Source of the DNA: Halovenus amylolytica
GTDB lineage: Archaea; Halobacteriota; Halobacteria; Halobacteriales; Haloarculaceae
Length of the DNA: 32,328 nucleotides
Reading direction: 5' to 3'
Assembly (NCBI GenBank): GCA_004015825.1
Contig: SAYS01000032.1
Span: forward strand, 1-32,328
A program made the translations under genes and the position numbers. A model generated the notes under the pieces. It ran no database searches. It worked only from the letters and a program-made list of their open reading frames with translations, and was not told the DNA's origin. Below are positions 15,455-23,131 of this stretch, one piece after another. Numbering within the stretch: position 1 is the stretch's first letter; the number at the start of each line of letters is the position of its first letter.

Positions 15455-15958
15455 GTGATGATGGGACTTCCGACATCCGTCTCCGATTCACGAGTTGGAT
15501 CGATTATCGAACGGTCCTCTTCTGGCAGTGAGAGTGGGGGCCGTAGTCGACTGCTCCTCTGTGGTAGTCTTGCTGTCTTTCTGCTAAGTACGGGCGTTAG
15601 CGTCATTGCGTACGGGTTCCTTCCTGATCAGGTGCGAATTCACTGGACGCTCGGAATGGGATCATATTATGGACCAGAATTCGCCCCAACAGTGCTCATA
15701 TTGGCCGTGTTTCCGGTGCTCATCGCCAGTCTAGCGCTCCTCGCCAGGTGGGTTGATACTGCCGGCTGTAAATTCGTAAAGATATGTGCTACCCCGGGGT
15801 GGCGCAATTCTTCAGTTTCTTACAGCCGGCAGTATGAGGGTCGCCTGCGTTTCGATGAAGAGGTTGAGACAAACCGGCTATACTATGTCGTAGCTATGTT
15901 GGGAACGCTTGGGATTCTGCTGGGTTCCCAGATAGTATTGATCATAATAAATCTGTGA
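15455..15958 (+). CDS. DUF1648-type membrane protein carrying an in-frame MITE
   Basis: 167 residues. After a Ser-rich N-terminus come helix LLLCGSLAVFLLSTGVSVIA and the DUF1648-like motif LPDQVRIHWTLGMGSYYGPE. A second helix, TVLILAVFPVLIASLALLAR, and a third near the C-terminus (VVAMLGTLGILLGSQIVLII) follow. Between helices 2 and 3, about 27 residues (around TAGCKFVKICATPGWRNSSV) are translated from the 80-bp MITE at 15756-15835; these are foreign and contain two Cys. The frame is uninterrupted through the element. A leaderless promoter is likely (TTTTTATAC at 15427-15435). Whether the modified protein folds is unknown; the MITE peptide would sit in the loop between two helices. Confidence 0.6.
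   Translation: MMMGLPTSVSDSRVGSIIERSSSGSESGGRSRLLLCGSLAVFLLSTGVSVIAYGFLPDQVRIHWTLGMGSYYGPEFAPTVLILAVFPVLIASLALLARWVDTAGCKFVKICATPGWRNSSVSYSRQYEGRLRFDEEVETNRLYYVVAMLGTLGILLGSQIVLIIINL
15756..15835. mobile_element. 80-bp palindromic MITE, copy 2, inside the DUF1648 gene
   Basis: Outer arms ATACTGCCGGCTGTAA and TTACAGCCGGCAGTAT, with a central CTACCCCGGGGTGGCG. It differs from the copy at 31030 at four positions. One arm read inward (ACTGCCGGCTGTAAGAAACT) closely matches the end of the IS6-type remnant at 31551. All codons in the host frame are sense. Confidence 0.85.
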
Positions 15959-16280
15959 TATGTGTGTGTATTTATGATTTGACTTCACGGTTTTTGCGGG
16001 AGTTTGATCCACCCGTTTGTGCGCATCACAGCTCTGTTCCGATCAGGCCACGTTAGCAATCAATTGCGGAGTTGCGTGCAATCTGCTGTCTCTGGATTGT
16101 AGACACCGATTTTGGCAGTGATCGACAAGATGATCCATCCACCGTACCCGAAAACGACTGTTAGTCCAGTAAGCACAATTACCGGGAGGGCATTCTTCAG
16201 AAGCGATTTTAGATTATATCCTATTAACCAACAGAGCTATGTTACGAGACTAATTGTTGGTTAACACGAGGAAACCGTTG
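15959..16280. other. Gap with a startless minus-strand membrane-protein fragment
   Basis: On the minus strand from about 16235 to a TGA at 16060-16062, a frame reads LKSLLKNALPVIVLTGLTVV, then FGYGGWIILSITAKIGVYNP and a short polar tail. It is clearly protein-like with one or two hydrophobic helices but has no ATG, GTG or TTG start after the preceding in-frame stop. It is probably the 3' remnant of a membrane-protein gene, or a small gene with an unusual start. Confidence 0.35.
16224..16264. repeat. TTAACCAACA inverted repeat, left side of the origin block
   Basis: TTAACCAACA (16224-16233) and its perfect complement TGTTGGTTAA (16255-16264) are separated by 21 nt. A related pair lies at 18851-18890. 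It is immediately upstream of the DUF6788-like gene, so it may be an operator or an origin-boundary element. Confidence 0.6.
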
Positions 16281-16610
16281 ATGCCATATGAGCCACCAAC
16301 ACCGCCCGCCAAACTCCCGACAGATATCATCGAGACACTCAACGAATACTCAGAAGAACAGTTGCAACACGTTGCCCGCTACGCTGAAGAGTTAGCAGAG
16401 CACAAAGCTCGCGAGGCCCGTCTCGAAGAAGAGCCGGACGGAGACGAGATCACAGACCGTCCCGACGACCTCCCCGATGACGTCCCGTCAAAAGCTACTA
16501 TCACGATCAAGGAAATCAATGACAACCGATATTATTACTGGCAATGGAGAGAAGGTGACAAAATCAAGTCAAAGTACAAGGGGCCAGTCCATTCAGATCA
16601 GTCAGAATAG
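16281..16610 (+). CDS. Origin-adjacent small protein, DUF6788-like
   Basis: 109 residues from ATG 16281: MPYEPPTPPAKLPTDIIETL, an amphipathic helix (SEEQLQHVARYAEELAEHKA), an acidic linker, and a basic beta-rich C-terminus, ITIKEINDNRYYYWQWREGD followed by KIKSKYKGPV. The last part matches the RYYYWQWR...SKYKGP pattern of DUF6788-type proteins, which recur beside orc1/cdc6 genes in haloarchaea. The function is unproven; the basic aromatic C-terminus suggests nucleic-acid binding. It runs toward the cdc6 gene with ORB repeats in between. A longer start at 16254 would fall inside the TTAACCAACA repeat and is not preferred. Confidence 0.65.
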   Translation: MPYEPPTPPAKLPTDIIETLNEYSEEQLQHVARYAEELAEHKAREARLEEEPDGDEITDRPDDLPDDVPSKATITIKEINDNRYYYWQWREGDKIKSKYKGPVHSDQSE

Positions 16611-16629
16611 TGGTATTCAAAAGATTGCC

Positions 16630-16652
16630 CCACCCCGTGTGCGAAATGAATT
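16630..16652 (+). repeat. ORB1 origin recognition box
   Basis: CCACCCCGTGTGCGAAATGA plus flanks, matching the consensus seen here, CACCCCGTGTGCGAAATGAA. Located between the DUF6788-like gene and the 3' end of cdc6. Confidence 0.75.
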
Positions 16653-16745
16653 TGCCATTTGAGTAAACGAGACTCCCGAAACAAAGAGATGGCAATCTGC
16701 AATAGCCGGATATGAAACTCGCTTTGGCCCAGTAACCCATTGGGG

Positions 16746-16765
16746 GACACCGTGTGCGAAATGAA
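16746..16765 (+). repeat. ORB2 origin recognition box
   Basis: GACACCGTGTGCGAAATGAA, same orientation as ORB1; it lacks two of the four Cs in the G/C-rich half. Confidence 0.7.
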
Positions 16766-16817
16766 AAATTGCCAACTGTTGTCAGACACATATTTATGTT
16801 ATGACTTCTGCAAAGGG

Positions 16818-16839
16818 ACACCCCATGTGCGAAATGAAT
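16818..16839 (+). repeat. ORB3 origin recognition box
   Basis: ACACCCCATGTGCGAAATGA plus flanks, same orientation as ORB1 and ORB2, about 28 bp before the cdc6 stop. One base of the consensus (G to A) is changed, as in ORB5. Confidence 0.7.
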
Positions 16840-16866
16840 TATCAGACGACTGCGGGCGACTGGCGA

Positions 16867-18201
16867 TTAGTTTCCTTCGAAAAAATCCTCAATCTGAGCG
16901 TTCACAACTGACTTGATGAGTTCTTCTTCACTCTCTGCCTCTTCCAGCCGAATGTCAGCCTTGAGGGTTTCAGCGACTACCTCAGGGTCGTCGACGAACG
17001 TATACTCCTTGTGAACCCCACTCCCGTACCCACGCCCTCGTTTCTCCGACGTGACGAAATTATATGTTTCAGCCTCATTCATGTACCGAAGATACGAATC
17101 GCGTGATTTCTCGTCGGTGTCGAGAATATCAGTGAGGTATTGATAGACGCGATAGGCGATTGTATTGGGAACTGCGTTTAGATTGCGTTCTGAATAGATT
17201 GGAACAATTGCGGTTGCATATAACGAGAGTTTCTTTTGCGTCGACAAACCCTGCATCTGAGTCAACGTCCGATCACGCTCAGCTTCTTTCTGTGCATCGC
17301 GAACGTGCTCTTCATGGACCTCATTTTCTCCATTGCGGTCCGCAATTTCGCCAGCCTTTCGGAACAGATCGATCGCTTTTCGAGCGTCGCCGTGATCCTG
17401 TGCGGCGAATGCAGAACTGAGTGGAATGATTCCCTCCACGAGGACGCCGTCTTGGTAAGCATCTCGACGTCGTTCGAGAATCGACTGTAATTGGTTTGCG
17501 TCGTAATCAGAGAAGACGACATCTTGTGGGTTGAACGAGCTCTCTGCTCGGCCATCGAGATTCTCCATAAATCTCGGATCATTAGTGAGAGCCGCTACCG
17601 AGATATCCCCCTCTATTTTGCCCAGTTGTGACGCTCGAGAGAGCTGATACAGGAGTTTCGAATAAGCTGGTTCTTCGTTTGGATCCCGCTGTCGACCAAC
17701 CAAGAGATCGACTTCATCGAGAATGATGATTACCGAATCGAAGTTTTTACTCAGGATCTCGTAGAAACGATTGAGCTTTTGATCCGTCGACACACCACTC
17801 TCGGGGACTCCAACATTTACACCGGCTTCGACAGCAGCATTCTCGACAAGACGATAGACAGCGCGATCGTGAGATTTAATCGTCTGACAGTTGATTTCGA
17901 TAACACCAAACCGACGGTCCTGGGTATCTGCAAGTTCGAGTAACTGCTGGCAGACTGCATTAATGATGAGTGACTTTCCTGTTCCTGATGGACCGTACAG
18001 AAGCATATTGGGAGGTCGGTTCCCCTGCAATGCCGGTCGGAGGTACGTGATGATATCGTCCAGTTGGTTATCTCGACCGACGATTCGGTCCTCGTCGATA
18101 ACTGTATCCGGGTCGAGAAGCCCCTTATCTCGAAAGACAGAGTTCTGAACTCCTTCTTGAAGACGGCCTTTGATAGATTGCTGGTCGTTGCCGTCAGTCA
18201 T
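16867..18201 (-). CDS. Orc1/Cdc6 replication initiator
   Basis: 444 residues, normal for haloarchaeal Orc1/Cdc6. The AAA+ Walker A GPSGTGKS is at 70-77 and Walker B VIIILDEVDLL at 157-167. Sensor-1-like LTNDPRFMENLD and the lid region RRDAYQDGVLVEG follow, and the C-terminal winged helix starts near residue 345 and ends in GRGYGSGVHKEYTFVDDPEV. The protein binds ORB repeats with the wHTH and the AAA+ initiator-specific motif and loads MCM helicase. ORB-like repeats lie on both sides of the gene, and one overlaps its own promoter. TATA (18224-18230) is about 26 nt before the ATG, so the mRNA is leaderless. This is one of the several Orc1 paralogues usual in haloarchaea; the number cannot be assigned from sequence alone. 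Confidence 0.95.
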   Translation of the reverse strand: MTDGNDQQSIKGRLQEGVQNSVFRDKGLLDPDTVIDEDRIVGRDNQLDDIITYLRPALQGNRPPNMLLYGPSGTGKSLIINAVCQQLLELADTQDRRFGVIEINCQTIKSHDRAVYRLVENAAVEAGVNVGVPESGVSTDQKLNRFYEILSKNFDSVIIILDEVDLLVGRQRDPNEEPAYSKLLYQLSRASQLGKIEGDISVAALTNDPRFMENLDGRAESSFNPQDVVFSDYDANQLQSILERRRDAYQDGVLVEGIIPLSSAFAAQDHGDARKAIDLFRKAGEIADRNGENEVHEEHVRDAQKEAERDRTLTQMQGLSTQKKLSLYATAIVPIYSERNLNAVPNTIAYRVYQYLTDILDTDEKSRDSYLRYMNEAETYNFVTSEKRGRGYGSGVHKEYTFVDDPEVVAETLKADIRLEEAESEEELIKSVVNAQIEDFFEGN

Positions 18202-18223
18202 GTTATTTGGAAATTGTTCGAGC

Positions 18224-18230
18224 TATAAAT
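18224..18230 (-). promoter_or_regulatory. TATA box of orc1/cdc6
   Basis: ATTTATA on the minus strand (TATAAAT on the plus strand), about 26 nt upstream of the start codon at 18201. The degenerate ORB4 starts 7 nt further upstream, where Orc1 binding could block promoter recognition and repress its own gene. Confidence 0.6.
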
Positions 18231-18236
18231 AGATAA

Positions 18237-18258
18237 GGGGTACCGTGTGCGATTTTAA
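18237..18258 (+). repeat. ORB4, degenerate, in the cdc6 promoter
   Basis: GGGGTACCGTGTGCGATTTT: the core GTGTGCGA is kept but the 3' AATGAA half is lost. It is the closest ORB to the cdc6 start. Confidence 0.55.
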
Positions 18259-18343
18259 ATTCCTTGTATTTACAGGGTAGAGGTCGTTTTCCAGAGGAAA
18301 TACAGAAAGATGAGCAACCGCGGGCGAAATCAATTGGGTAGAG

Positions 18344-18367
18344 ACACCCCATGTGCGAAATGAAATC
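18344..18367 (+). repeat. ORB5 origin recognition box
   Basis: ACACCCCATGTGCGAAATGA followed by AATCCACT, the same 3' extension as ORB6. A further weak copy (CCGCGGGCGAAATCAATT) is at 18318-18335. Confidence 0.75.
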
Positions 18368-18455
18368 CACTGCTCCTATGATTATAAGAGTGAACTCGAG
18401 ACCTGGACGAGTTATTCTTCAAAGAAATTGTTGAGTGAATGACTCCGCTAACCCC

Positions 18456-18482
18456 CACACCCCGTGTGCGAAATGAAATCCA
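18456..18482 (+). repeat. ORB6 origin recognition box
   Basis: CACACCCCGTGTGCGAAATG plus AAATCCACT, full consensus with a C-rich leader (CCCCCACACCCC). It faces ORB7 across an AT-rich interval. Confidence 0.8.
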
Positions 18483-18589
18483 CTGAGAGACAAAGGGTGC
18501 GGAAGAGAACTTAGGGAACAAAGTGGCCTGTAAAGGAGATATTAAGAGGTAGACAACCCAATCAGCAAGAATAGAGCAAGGATTCATTC

Positions 18590-18795
18590 TGGTGAGAAGA
18601 TTTATATAGATACTCTGTCAACCAGAACTTTACCGTTACTAAAGTCCGTCAAAATAGAAGATTATCATATATGACAATAATATATTACACTCCAGTTACA
18701 ACTTTGGATTTTGGAGCTGTACTCCAGGATTAGTCAACTCTAAGATCTTCTCTTACTATTCTTCAAATCTTCTCGATCTAATACAGCAGTGCTCT
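18590..18795. other. Probable DNA unwinding element of the origin
   Basis: A markedly AT-rich stretch (for example TTTATATAGATACTC and ATCATATATGACAATAATAT) lies between oppositely oriented ORB6 (plus) and ORB7 (minus). Inverted ORBs around an AT-rich interval upstream of orc1/cdc6 is the standard haloarchaeal origin layout. No gene is visible here. Confidence 0.7.
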
Positions 18796-18801
18796 TCGTT
18801 A

Positions 18802-18832
18802 CATTTCATTTCGCACACGGGGTGTGGGGGTG
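18802..18832 (-). repeat. ORB7 origin recognition box, inverted
   Basis: On the plus strand CATTTCATTTCGCACACGGG followed by GTGTGGGGGTG, the reverse complement of ORB6 including its C-rich leader. Confidence 0.8.
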
Positions 18833-18850
18833 GAAATTCGTAGCAAGTTC

Positions 18851-18890
18851 TTAACCAACAATTCGAAAGTGTGTTTGATCTATTGGTTAA
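18851..18890. repeat. TTAACCAA inverted repeat, right side of the origin block
   Basis: TTAACCAACA at 18851-18860 and TTGGTTAA at 18883-18890. The left arm is identical to the one at 16224, and the spacing is nearly the same. Together the two pairs bracket the DUF6788-like gene, cdc6 and all seven ORBs. Confidence 0.55.
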
Positions 18891-19156
18891 CATCTTCTGA
18901 TGTTCTTAGGATGGGTGCCCACTCCAGCTCCTCTGTTTAGGGCGGGTCGTCTGTTGTCGAGAAAATATTTGACTGAAGTATACAATATACTCAAGTATAT
19001 ATAACAAAATGCCGACTCCTCTCATCGGATATCCGTCGTCTCTCGGCAGATACACATACATCAAATCTTTACTTTTGTGGATATGAACTTCCACCTTGAC
19101 GGATAACTGTCACACTCTCAGCCCATCCCTTTGAATGATTGACAAAACCAGGTTCT
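18891..19156. other. Non-coding, AT-rich gap right of the origin
   Basis: Contains AT-rich tracts around 18960-19010 (GTATACAATATACTCAAGTA and TATATAA). No frame has a domain. It could be part of the origin or the lost promoter and N-terminal region of the phosphoesterase gene that follows. Confidence 0.4.
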
Positions 19157-19694
19157 TGGGCGATGTCGAAAGTGCGGTGCGGAAATTCCACCTGCATGGA
19201 CACTGGTCGAATACTGCGACCGGCCGTTTGACTCGATTGAAGAAATGAATCAGACACTTATCGACAAGTGGAACGATGAGGTTAGGGCTGACGATGTGGT
19301 TGTGTTCCTCGGAGATCTCGGTCGGTTCGCCGATGAAAAGAGTCTGCGCCGGTGGCTTGATGAGTTACATGGACGCGTCATCTTCATCAAAGGCAACCAT
19401 GATACCCCCAGTCGATACGTCGACGGTGTCAACACTCACCAATATTATATCCTCAAACGTGGTGATCGCGAGTTCTGCTGTACCCACCGACCCGAGAATG
19501 CGCCCAGATTCTGGGATGGGGGGACCATCCATGGACATTATCACAACGGCCATCCAGTGGAGTATCCACTGGTGAACCAGGCGGAACAGCGTGTGAACGT
19601 CTCGGTTGAGTTGACCGGATATCAACCAGTTCCGGAGAATAAACTCATCGCACTCATTGAACTGGGAGAACGAGTGTCTCGTCTTCACGCGTGA
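19157..19694 (+). pseudogene. Metallophosphoesterase, N-terminally truncated
   Basis: From ATG 19245 the frame gives 149 residues, MNQTLIDKWNDEVRADDVVV, with metal-binding motifs GDLGRF, KGNHD and GHYH. In-frame codons upstream (to about 19157) still read LVEYCDRPFDSIEE, the normal lead-in to this region, but the first motif (DxHxGH) and the start codon are missing. Intact relatives are small calcineurin-like phosphoesterases acting on phosphodiesters or phosphoproteins, with two metal ions. Losing the DxH pair should abolish activity, though the rest is undamaged, so the loss looks recent. No partner gene is adjacent. Confidence 0.7.
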
Positions 19695-20522
19695 GACTAT
19701 CTGATGATAATTTCTAGAAGAGTTCGCAACTCACCTGACGGTAGCTTCGTCGCAGAGGTGCATATCGGATTGTTCACAATAAAAAAGGCGCATACACTAC
19801 GAGGTCCGATACCGACTTCGTACACAACTATTCAAACGACGGAAAGAGTCTCCGACCACCCCGAATTACCTCAATATACATATAAGTGATCAAAATAGTT
19901 AGGATCGTATCAATAAGATAGACCGACACAAATCTCGTATCATGCATCGACTGCTCTGTTTTGGAGATTTTCACCTCGGTCCGACTGATCCACAATACGA
20001 CTGGGAGTGCCCAGTGTGATATTGAACCCGACGCTATTGTCTCGATCGGTTTCCTGTCTTCAGAGGCTTGTTCTGGACATGATATTGAACGGAGCTTTCG
20101 GAATCAATTATTTCCTACAGAGCTTCAGGTAGTTGCTTCTGATTCTGTTCGGGTCCCTGTGAAGTCGGTAGCGATGCTGGCGGGAGTTTCCTAGATCTTC
20201 ATTCTTCTCATGGCAGTCGCTGGCCGTCTTGAGGAGTTGGCAGTTGATTTTCACGTACCCCAGAGTCTTGGTGAAAAAGAGTTCCCCAAGGCGAACGTTG
20301 AGATTCCGATGGAGGCAGTGATTTGCTTCATGTCCGGATCGTGAACCGTGTTCAGTACACTGACCTGAAGAATGTCGTCAAGGTCAACCGTTTCTTGACC
20401 CGGGCGAAGGCCATCTTCAGCGTCGTTACAGTCACGAAGGAATTGGCTCTGTGTGATGGCTTCATACTGTTTGGATCTAAAAGAGCATGCATTCAAGTGT
20501 TAGCCGCGGTTCGTCATTCCTA
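19695..20522 (+). pseudogene. Decayed second metallophosphoesterase and gene-free DNA
   Basis: At 19942-20019 a frame reads MHRLLCFGDFHLGPTDPQYD then WECPV and a TGA. This is the GDFHLG first metal motif of calcineurin-like enzymes. In another frame it continues DIEPDAIVSIGFLSSEACSG (from 20019), matching the next strand with the expected GD lost. Further on only short broken pieces (for example ELAVDFHVPQSLGEKEF near 20236) are seen. The rest is free of genes. It is unrelated in detail to the fragment at 19157. Confidence 0.55.
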
Positions 20523-21122
20523 ATGGATTTGCCAACCGAAGACAAATGCAAACTTGGCCGTGTGGCCTCTAAATATGAATTATCCGGTATCCATGCCGAA
20601 ATTAAAGAACGGCGAATCCAAGAGGGGATGAGCCTCAGAGAGCTGGCTCGGTTTTTTAATAGGAGGGTCTTGGACGCAACGGTAGGTGAAACAGGAGCCG
20701 ATGTTATTGGCGACCCTGAATCCATCTATCGCGTGCTGACCGACGAAGATGTGCCACGCGAGCGGCGGGCAGCAGTCCGTGATCAACTGGAGTTCAATGG
20801 TGTCGATCTCGACGAACTGGAGAAGGATTTCGTCTCGCACGAACTTGTCCGTCAACATCTCCGTGACTGTCTCGGCGTCAAAACCGATCGTACCGGAGTA
20901 GAGTCTATCACAGAAGCGAGTGACCTCATCGATGCTATTCAGGAACGTGAACATACAATTCTCGAACGAACGTTGGAACGACTGCAGCGGAAAAACGTTC
21001 TCTCTCTCGGCGAATTCGATATGACCTACACGACGCGCATAACGTGCACCGAATGTGGGCAGAGTTATACAATCGATGCCCTACTCGACAATGAGGGCTG
21101 TGAATGCCCACGGAAACCTTAA
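20523..21122 (+). CDS. rdfA: Rod-determining factor RdfA family protein
   Basis: 199 residues from ATG 20523. MDLPTEDKCKLGRVASKYEL leads into an HTH-like N-terminal part (MSLRELARFFNRRVLDATVG). The conserved core PESIYRVLTDEDVPRERRAA and DLDELEKDFVSHELVRQHLR follows, with a long helix and a C-terminal zinc-binding module TCTECGQSYTIDALLDNEGC ending CECPRKP. RdfA was identified in Haloferax volcanii as needed for rod-shaped cells; the molecular role is not settled. The FVSHxxVxxHL block and the terminal zinc ribbon are family hallmarks. It is followed 78 bp later by an SMC-like gene in the same direction, the usual partner. The gene symbol is a family-level assignment. Confidence 0.75.
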   Translation: MDLPTEDKCKLGRVASKYELSGIHAEIKERRIQEGMSLRELARFFNRRVLDATVGETGADVIGDPESIYRVLTDEDVPRERRAAVRDQLEFNGVDLDELEKDFVSHELVRQHLRDCLGVKTDRTGVESITEASDLIDAIQEREHTILERTLERLQRKNVLSLGEFDMTYTTRITCTECGQSYTIDALLDNEGCECPRKP

Positions 21123-21200
21123 AACATATCCCAGGCTATCCACCATGTAGAACGGCTATTTTTTATTCTTCCCCTGATTACCGTTGAGGCACTAACGATT

Positions 21201-23123
21201 ATGTCAAACACGGGTACGTCTGATCTCTCCACAAGTTCCGATGCAGACCTGCACGTTGAGGTTTCTAATCTCGGGGGGATCGAAGACTGTTCGGTTGAGA
21301 TACCCAGGGGTGTGACCGTGCTCGTCGGGGAGAACGCGACCAACAGAACGTCGCTGTTACGGAGCATCGCGTCAGCTCTTGGAGCGGACGAGACAGGTGC
21401 AACACTGAAAACGGACAGCACAGACGGTTATGTCCGATTATCAGTCGGCGAAGAGACGTACAACCGCACGTACGAGCGCACGGGTTCTCACGTCTCAGTC
21501 GGTGGCTCACCGTTTACGACGGAGCCGAAACTCGTCGATACGTTCGCAGTGATGCTCGCAGACAATCATGCGCGCAGGGCCGTAGAATTGAATGGGGATC
21601 TGCGTGAGGTACTAATGCGACCGGTCGACACCGACGAGATCCAGCGCCAGATCACAGAACTGAAGGATGAACGGAAAACGATTGCCGAGAAGAGAGAGCG
21701 GATCGAGAGCGAACGGACGAGGCTCCCCGAACTTCGAAACAAGCGTGAGAAGCTACAGACAGATCTCGTGGAGATCGAGTCAGAAATCGAAGAGTTGGAG
21801 GCGTCCGTCTCTGAATACGAAATAGAGGAATCCGGAGCAAAGCAAGCGGAACAATTGCTCGAGGACCTCCAAGACGGACAACAAGAGCTTGCGGATATAG
21901 AAGACAAAATCCGCCACCACCGCGAGAAACTGACAACTCTACAAAAGCGATATGCGGAAGCCGAAGAAGAAATAGAGTCACTGGACGTCCCAGTTGAGGA
22001 GCTAGAACGACTCTCCGACCGGATCGATACCCTGAAAACACAAAAAAGGGAACTGGAGGCGACAATCAACGACTTGGAGGCAATTCTCGAGGTCAATTCG
22101 GAGTTACTCAAAAACGAGACAAGTGTCCTTGACGAGCCTGACGAGCTTACCGGTAAGCTCGACCCTGCCTCACAGAGCGTCCAGTGCTGGACGTGTGGTA
22201 GTTCAGTTCAGCGAGACGAGATCCAGGAGCGGATTGATACACTCCGGACTGTCGTCGCTGAAAAGCGAACAGAACGGAACGAGGTAACTGCTGAAATCGA
22301 AGAGGTGCGAACAGAACGAAATAGGCTGAATGAAAAGAAAATAGAACTCAAAGAGATCGAAAACCGGCGCAGAGAACTCGAACGAGAGATCAAATACCGA
22401 AACGAACAGATCAGCAAACTCACGGAGGATGCTGCAACCAAGCGTGACGAGATTGAGCGGTTACAACGCGAGGCAGAGCAGTCAAAAGAGATCCGCGACA
22501 GTGACCTCGTCGACATCTACGAGCGGCTGAGTGACCGACAGTACGAACGCGGACGAATCGAAGAAGAGATCGAAAACGTCGAAAATGAGATTGTAAAAAT
22601 CGAACGACGAGTGGACGAAGAGGCAGAGTTGAACGCCCGGGAAGACGAAATCACCGAAGAACTGACCGCACTCCGTGGCAGAATCGAGTCCTTGGAGCGG
22701 TCGGCAGTCGAGGCATTCAATGAACGAATGGCGGAGGTACTCGATATCCTCGAATACGAAAACATCAGCCGGATCTGGATCGAACGCCTCGTCTCCGAGT
22801 CGAGTGACGAGGCTGACATCGAGCTACACGTCGTTCGCGAGGATAACGGGAGCGCCTACGAGGATACGGTGGAGACACTTTCGGAATCCGAGCGAAAGCT
22901 CATCGGCTTCGTCGTTGCCCTCGCTGGCTATCTCGTTCACGACGTGCACGAGACGTTGCCGATAATGTTGCTGGATTCGCTCGAAGCAATCGACGCCAAT
23001 CGGATCGCTGCACTGCTCGAGTACTTTGCAGAGTTTACACCATACCTGATCGCCGCACTGCTTCCCGAGGATGCTGCTGACGTCTCGGAGGAGTACACGA
23101 TAATTCGAGCAAAAGAGTTCTAG
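21201..23123 (+). CDS. Archaea-specific SMC-related protein (Rad50/SMC-like ATPase)
   Basis: 640 residues. The head has a P-loop-like GENATNRTSLL (43-53) where the usual GKS/T lysine is Arg-Thr-Ser. A long coiled coil (about 145-330 and 335-535) is broken by a CxxC hook CWTCGSSVQ (Cys329, Cys332). The C-terminal head carries the signature LSESERKLIGFVVALAGY and Walker B LPIMLLDSLEAID (Asp592). Relatives pair with rdfA, as here. They are thought to act in chromosome or cell organisation, dimerising through the zinc hook. The Arg in place of Lys is typical, as I recall, of this haloarchaeal subfamily but leaves ATP hydrolysis in question. The roughly 78-bp gap to rdfA suggests an operon or a second promoter. 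Confidence 0.85.
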   Translation: MSNTGTSDLSTSSDADLHVEVSNLGGIEDCSVEIPRGVTVLVGENATNRTSLLRSIASALGADETGATLKTDSTDGYVRLSVGEETYNRTYERTGSHVSVGGSPFTTEPKLVDTFAVMLADNHARRAVELNGDLREVLMRPVDTDEIQRQITELKDERKTIAEKRERIESERTRLPELRNKREKLQTDLVEIESEIEELEASVSEYEIEESGAKQAEQLLEDLQDGQQELADIEDKIRHHREKLTTLQKRYAEAEEEIESLDVPVEELERLSDRIDTLKTQKRELEATINDLEAILEVNSELLKNETSVLDEPDELTGKLDPASQSVQCWTCGSSVQRDEIQERIDTLRTVVAEKRTERNEVTAEIEEVRTERNRLNEKKIELKEIENRRRELEREIKYRNEQISKLTEDAATKRDEIERLQREAEQSKEIRDSDLVDIYERLSDRQYERGRIEEEIENVENEIVKIERRVDEEAELNAREDEITEELTALRGRIESLERSAVEAFNERMAEVLDILEYENISRIWIERLVSESSDEADIELHVVREDNGSAYEDTVETLSESERKLIGFVVALAGYLVHDVHETLPIMLLDSLEAIDANRIAALLEYFAEFTPYLIAALLPEDAADVSEEYTIIRAKEF

Positions 23124-23131
23124 AGCTCGTT

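Noticed and set aside
16630..18832. The repeated CACCCCGTGTGCGAAATGAA units considered as a CRISPR array
   Set aside because: Spacing is irregular, one unit is inverted, and a cdc6 gene lies among them; they are ORB elements.
21566..22516. Long Ser/Arg-rich frames opposite the SMC-like gene
   Set aside because: Antisense shadow of the Glu/Arg-rich coiled coil; no domain, promoter or start.
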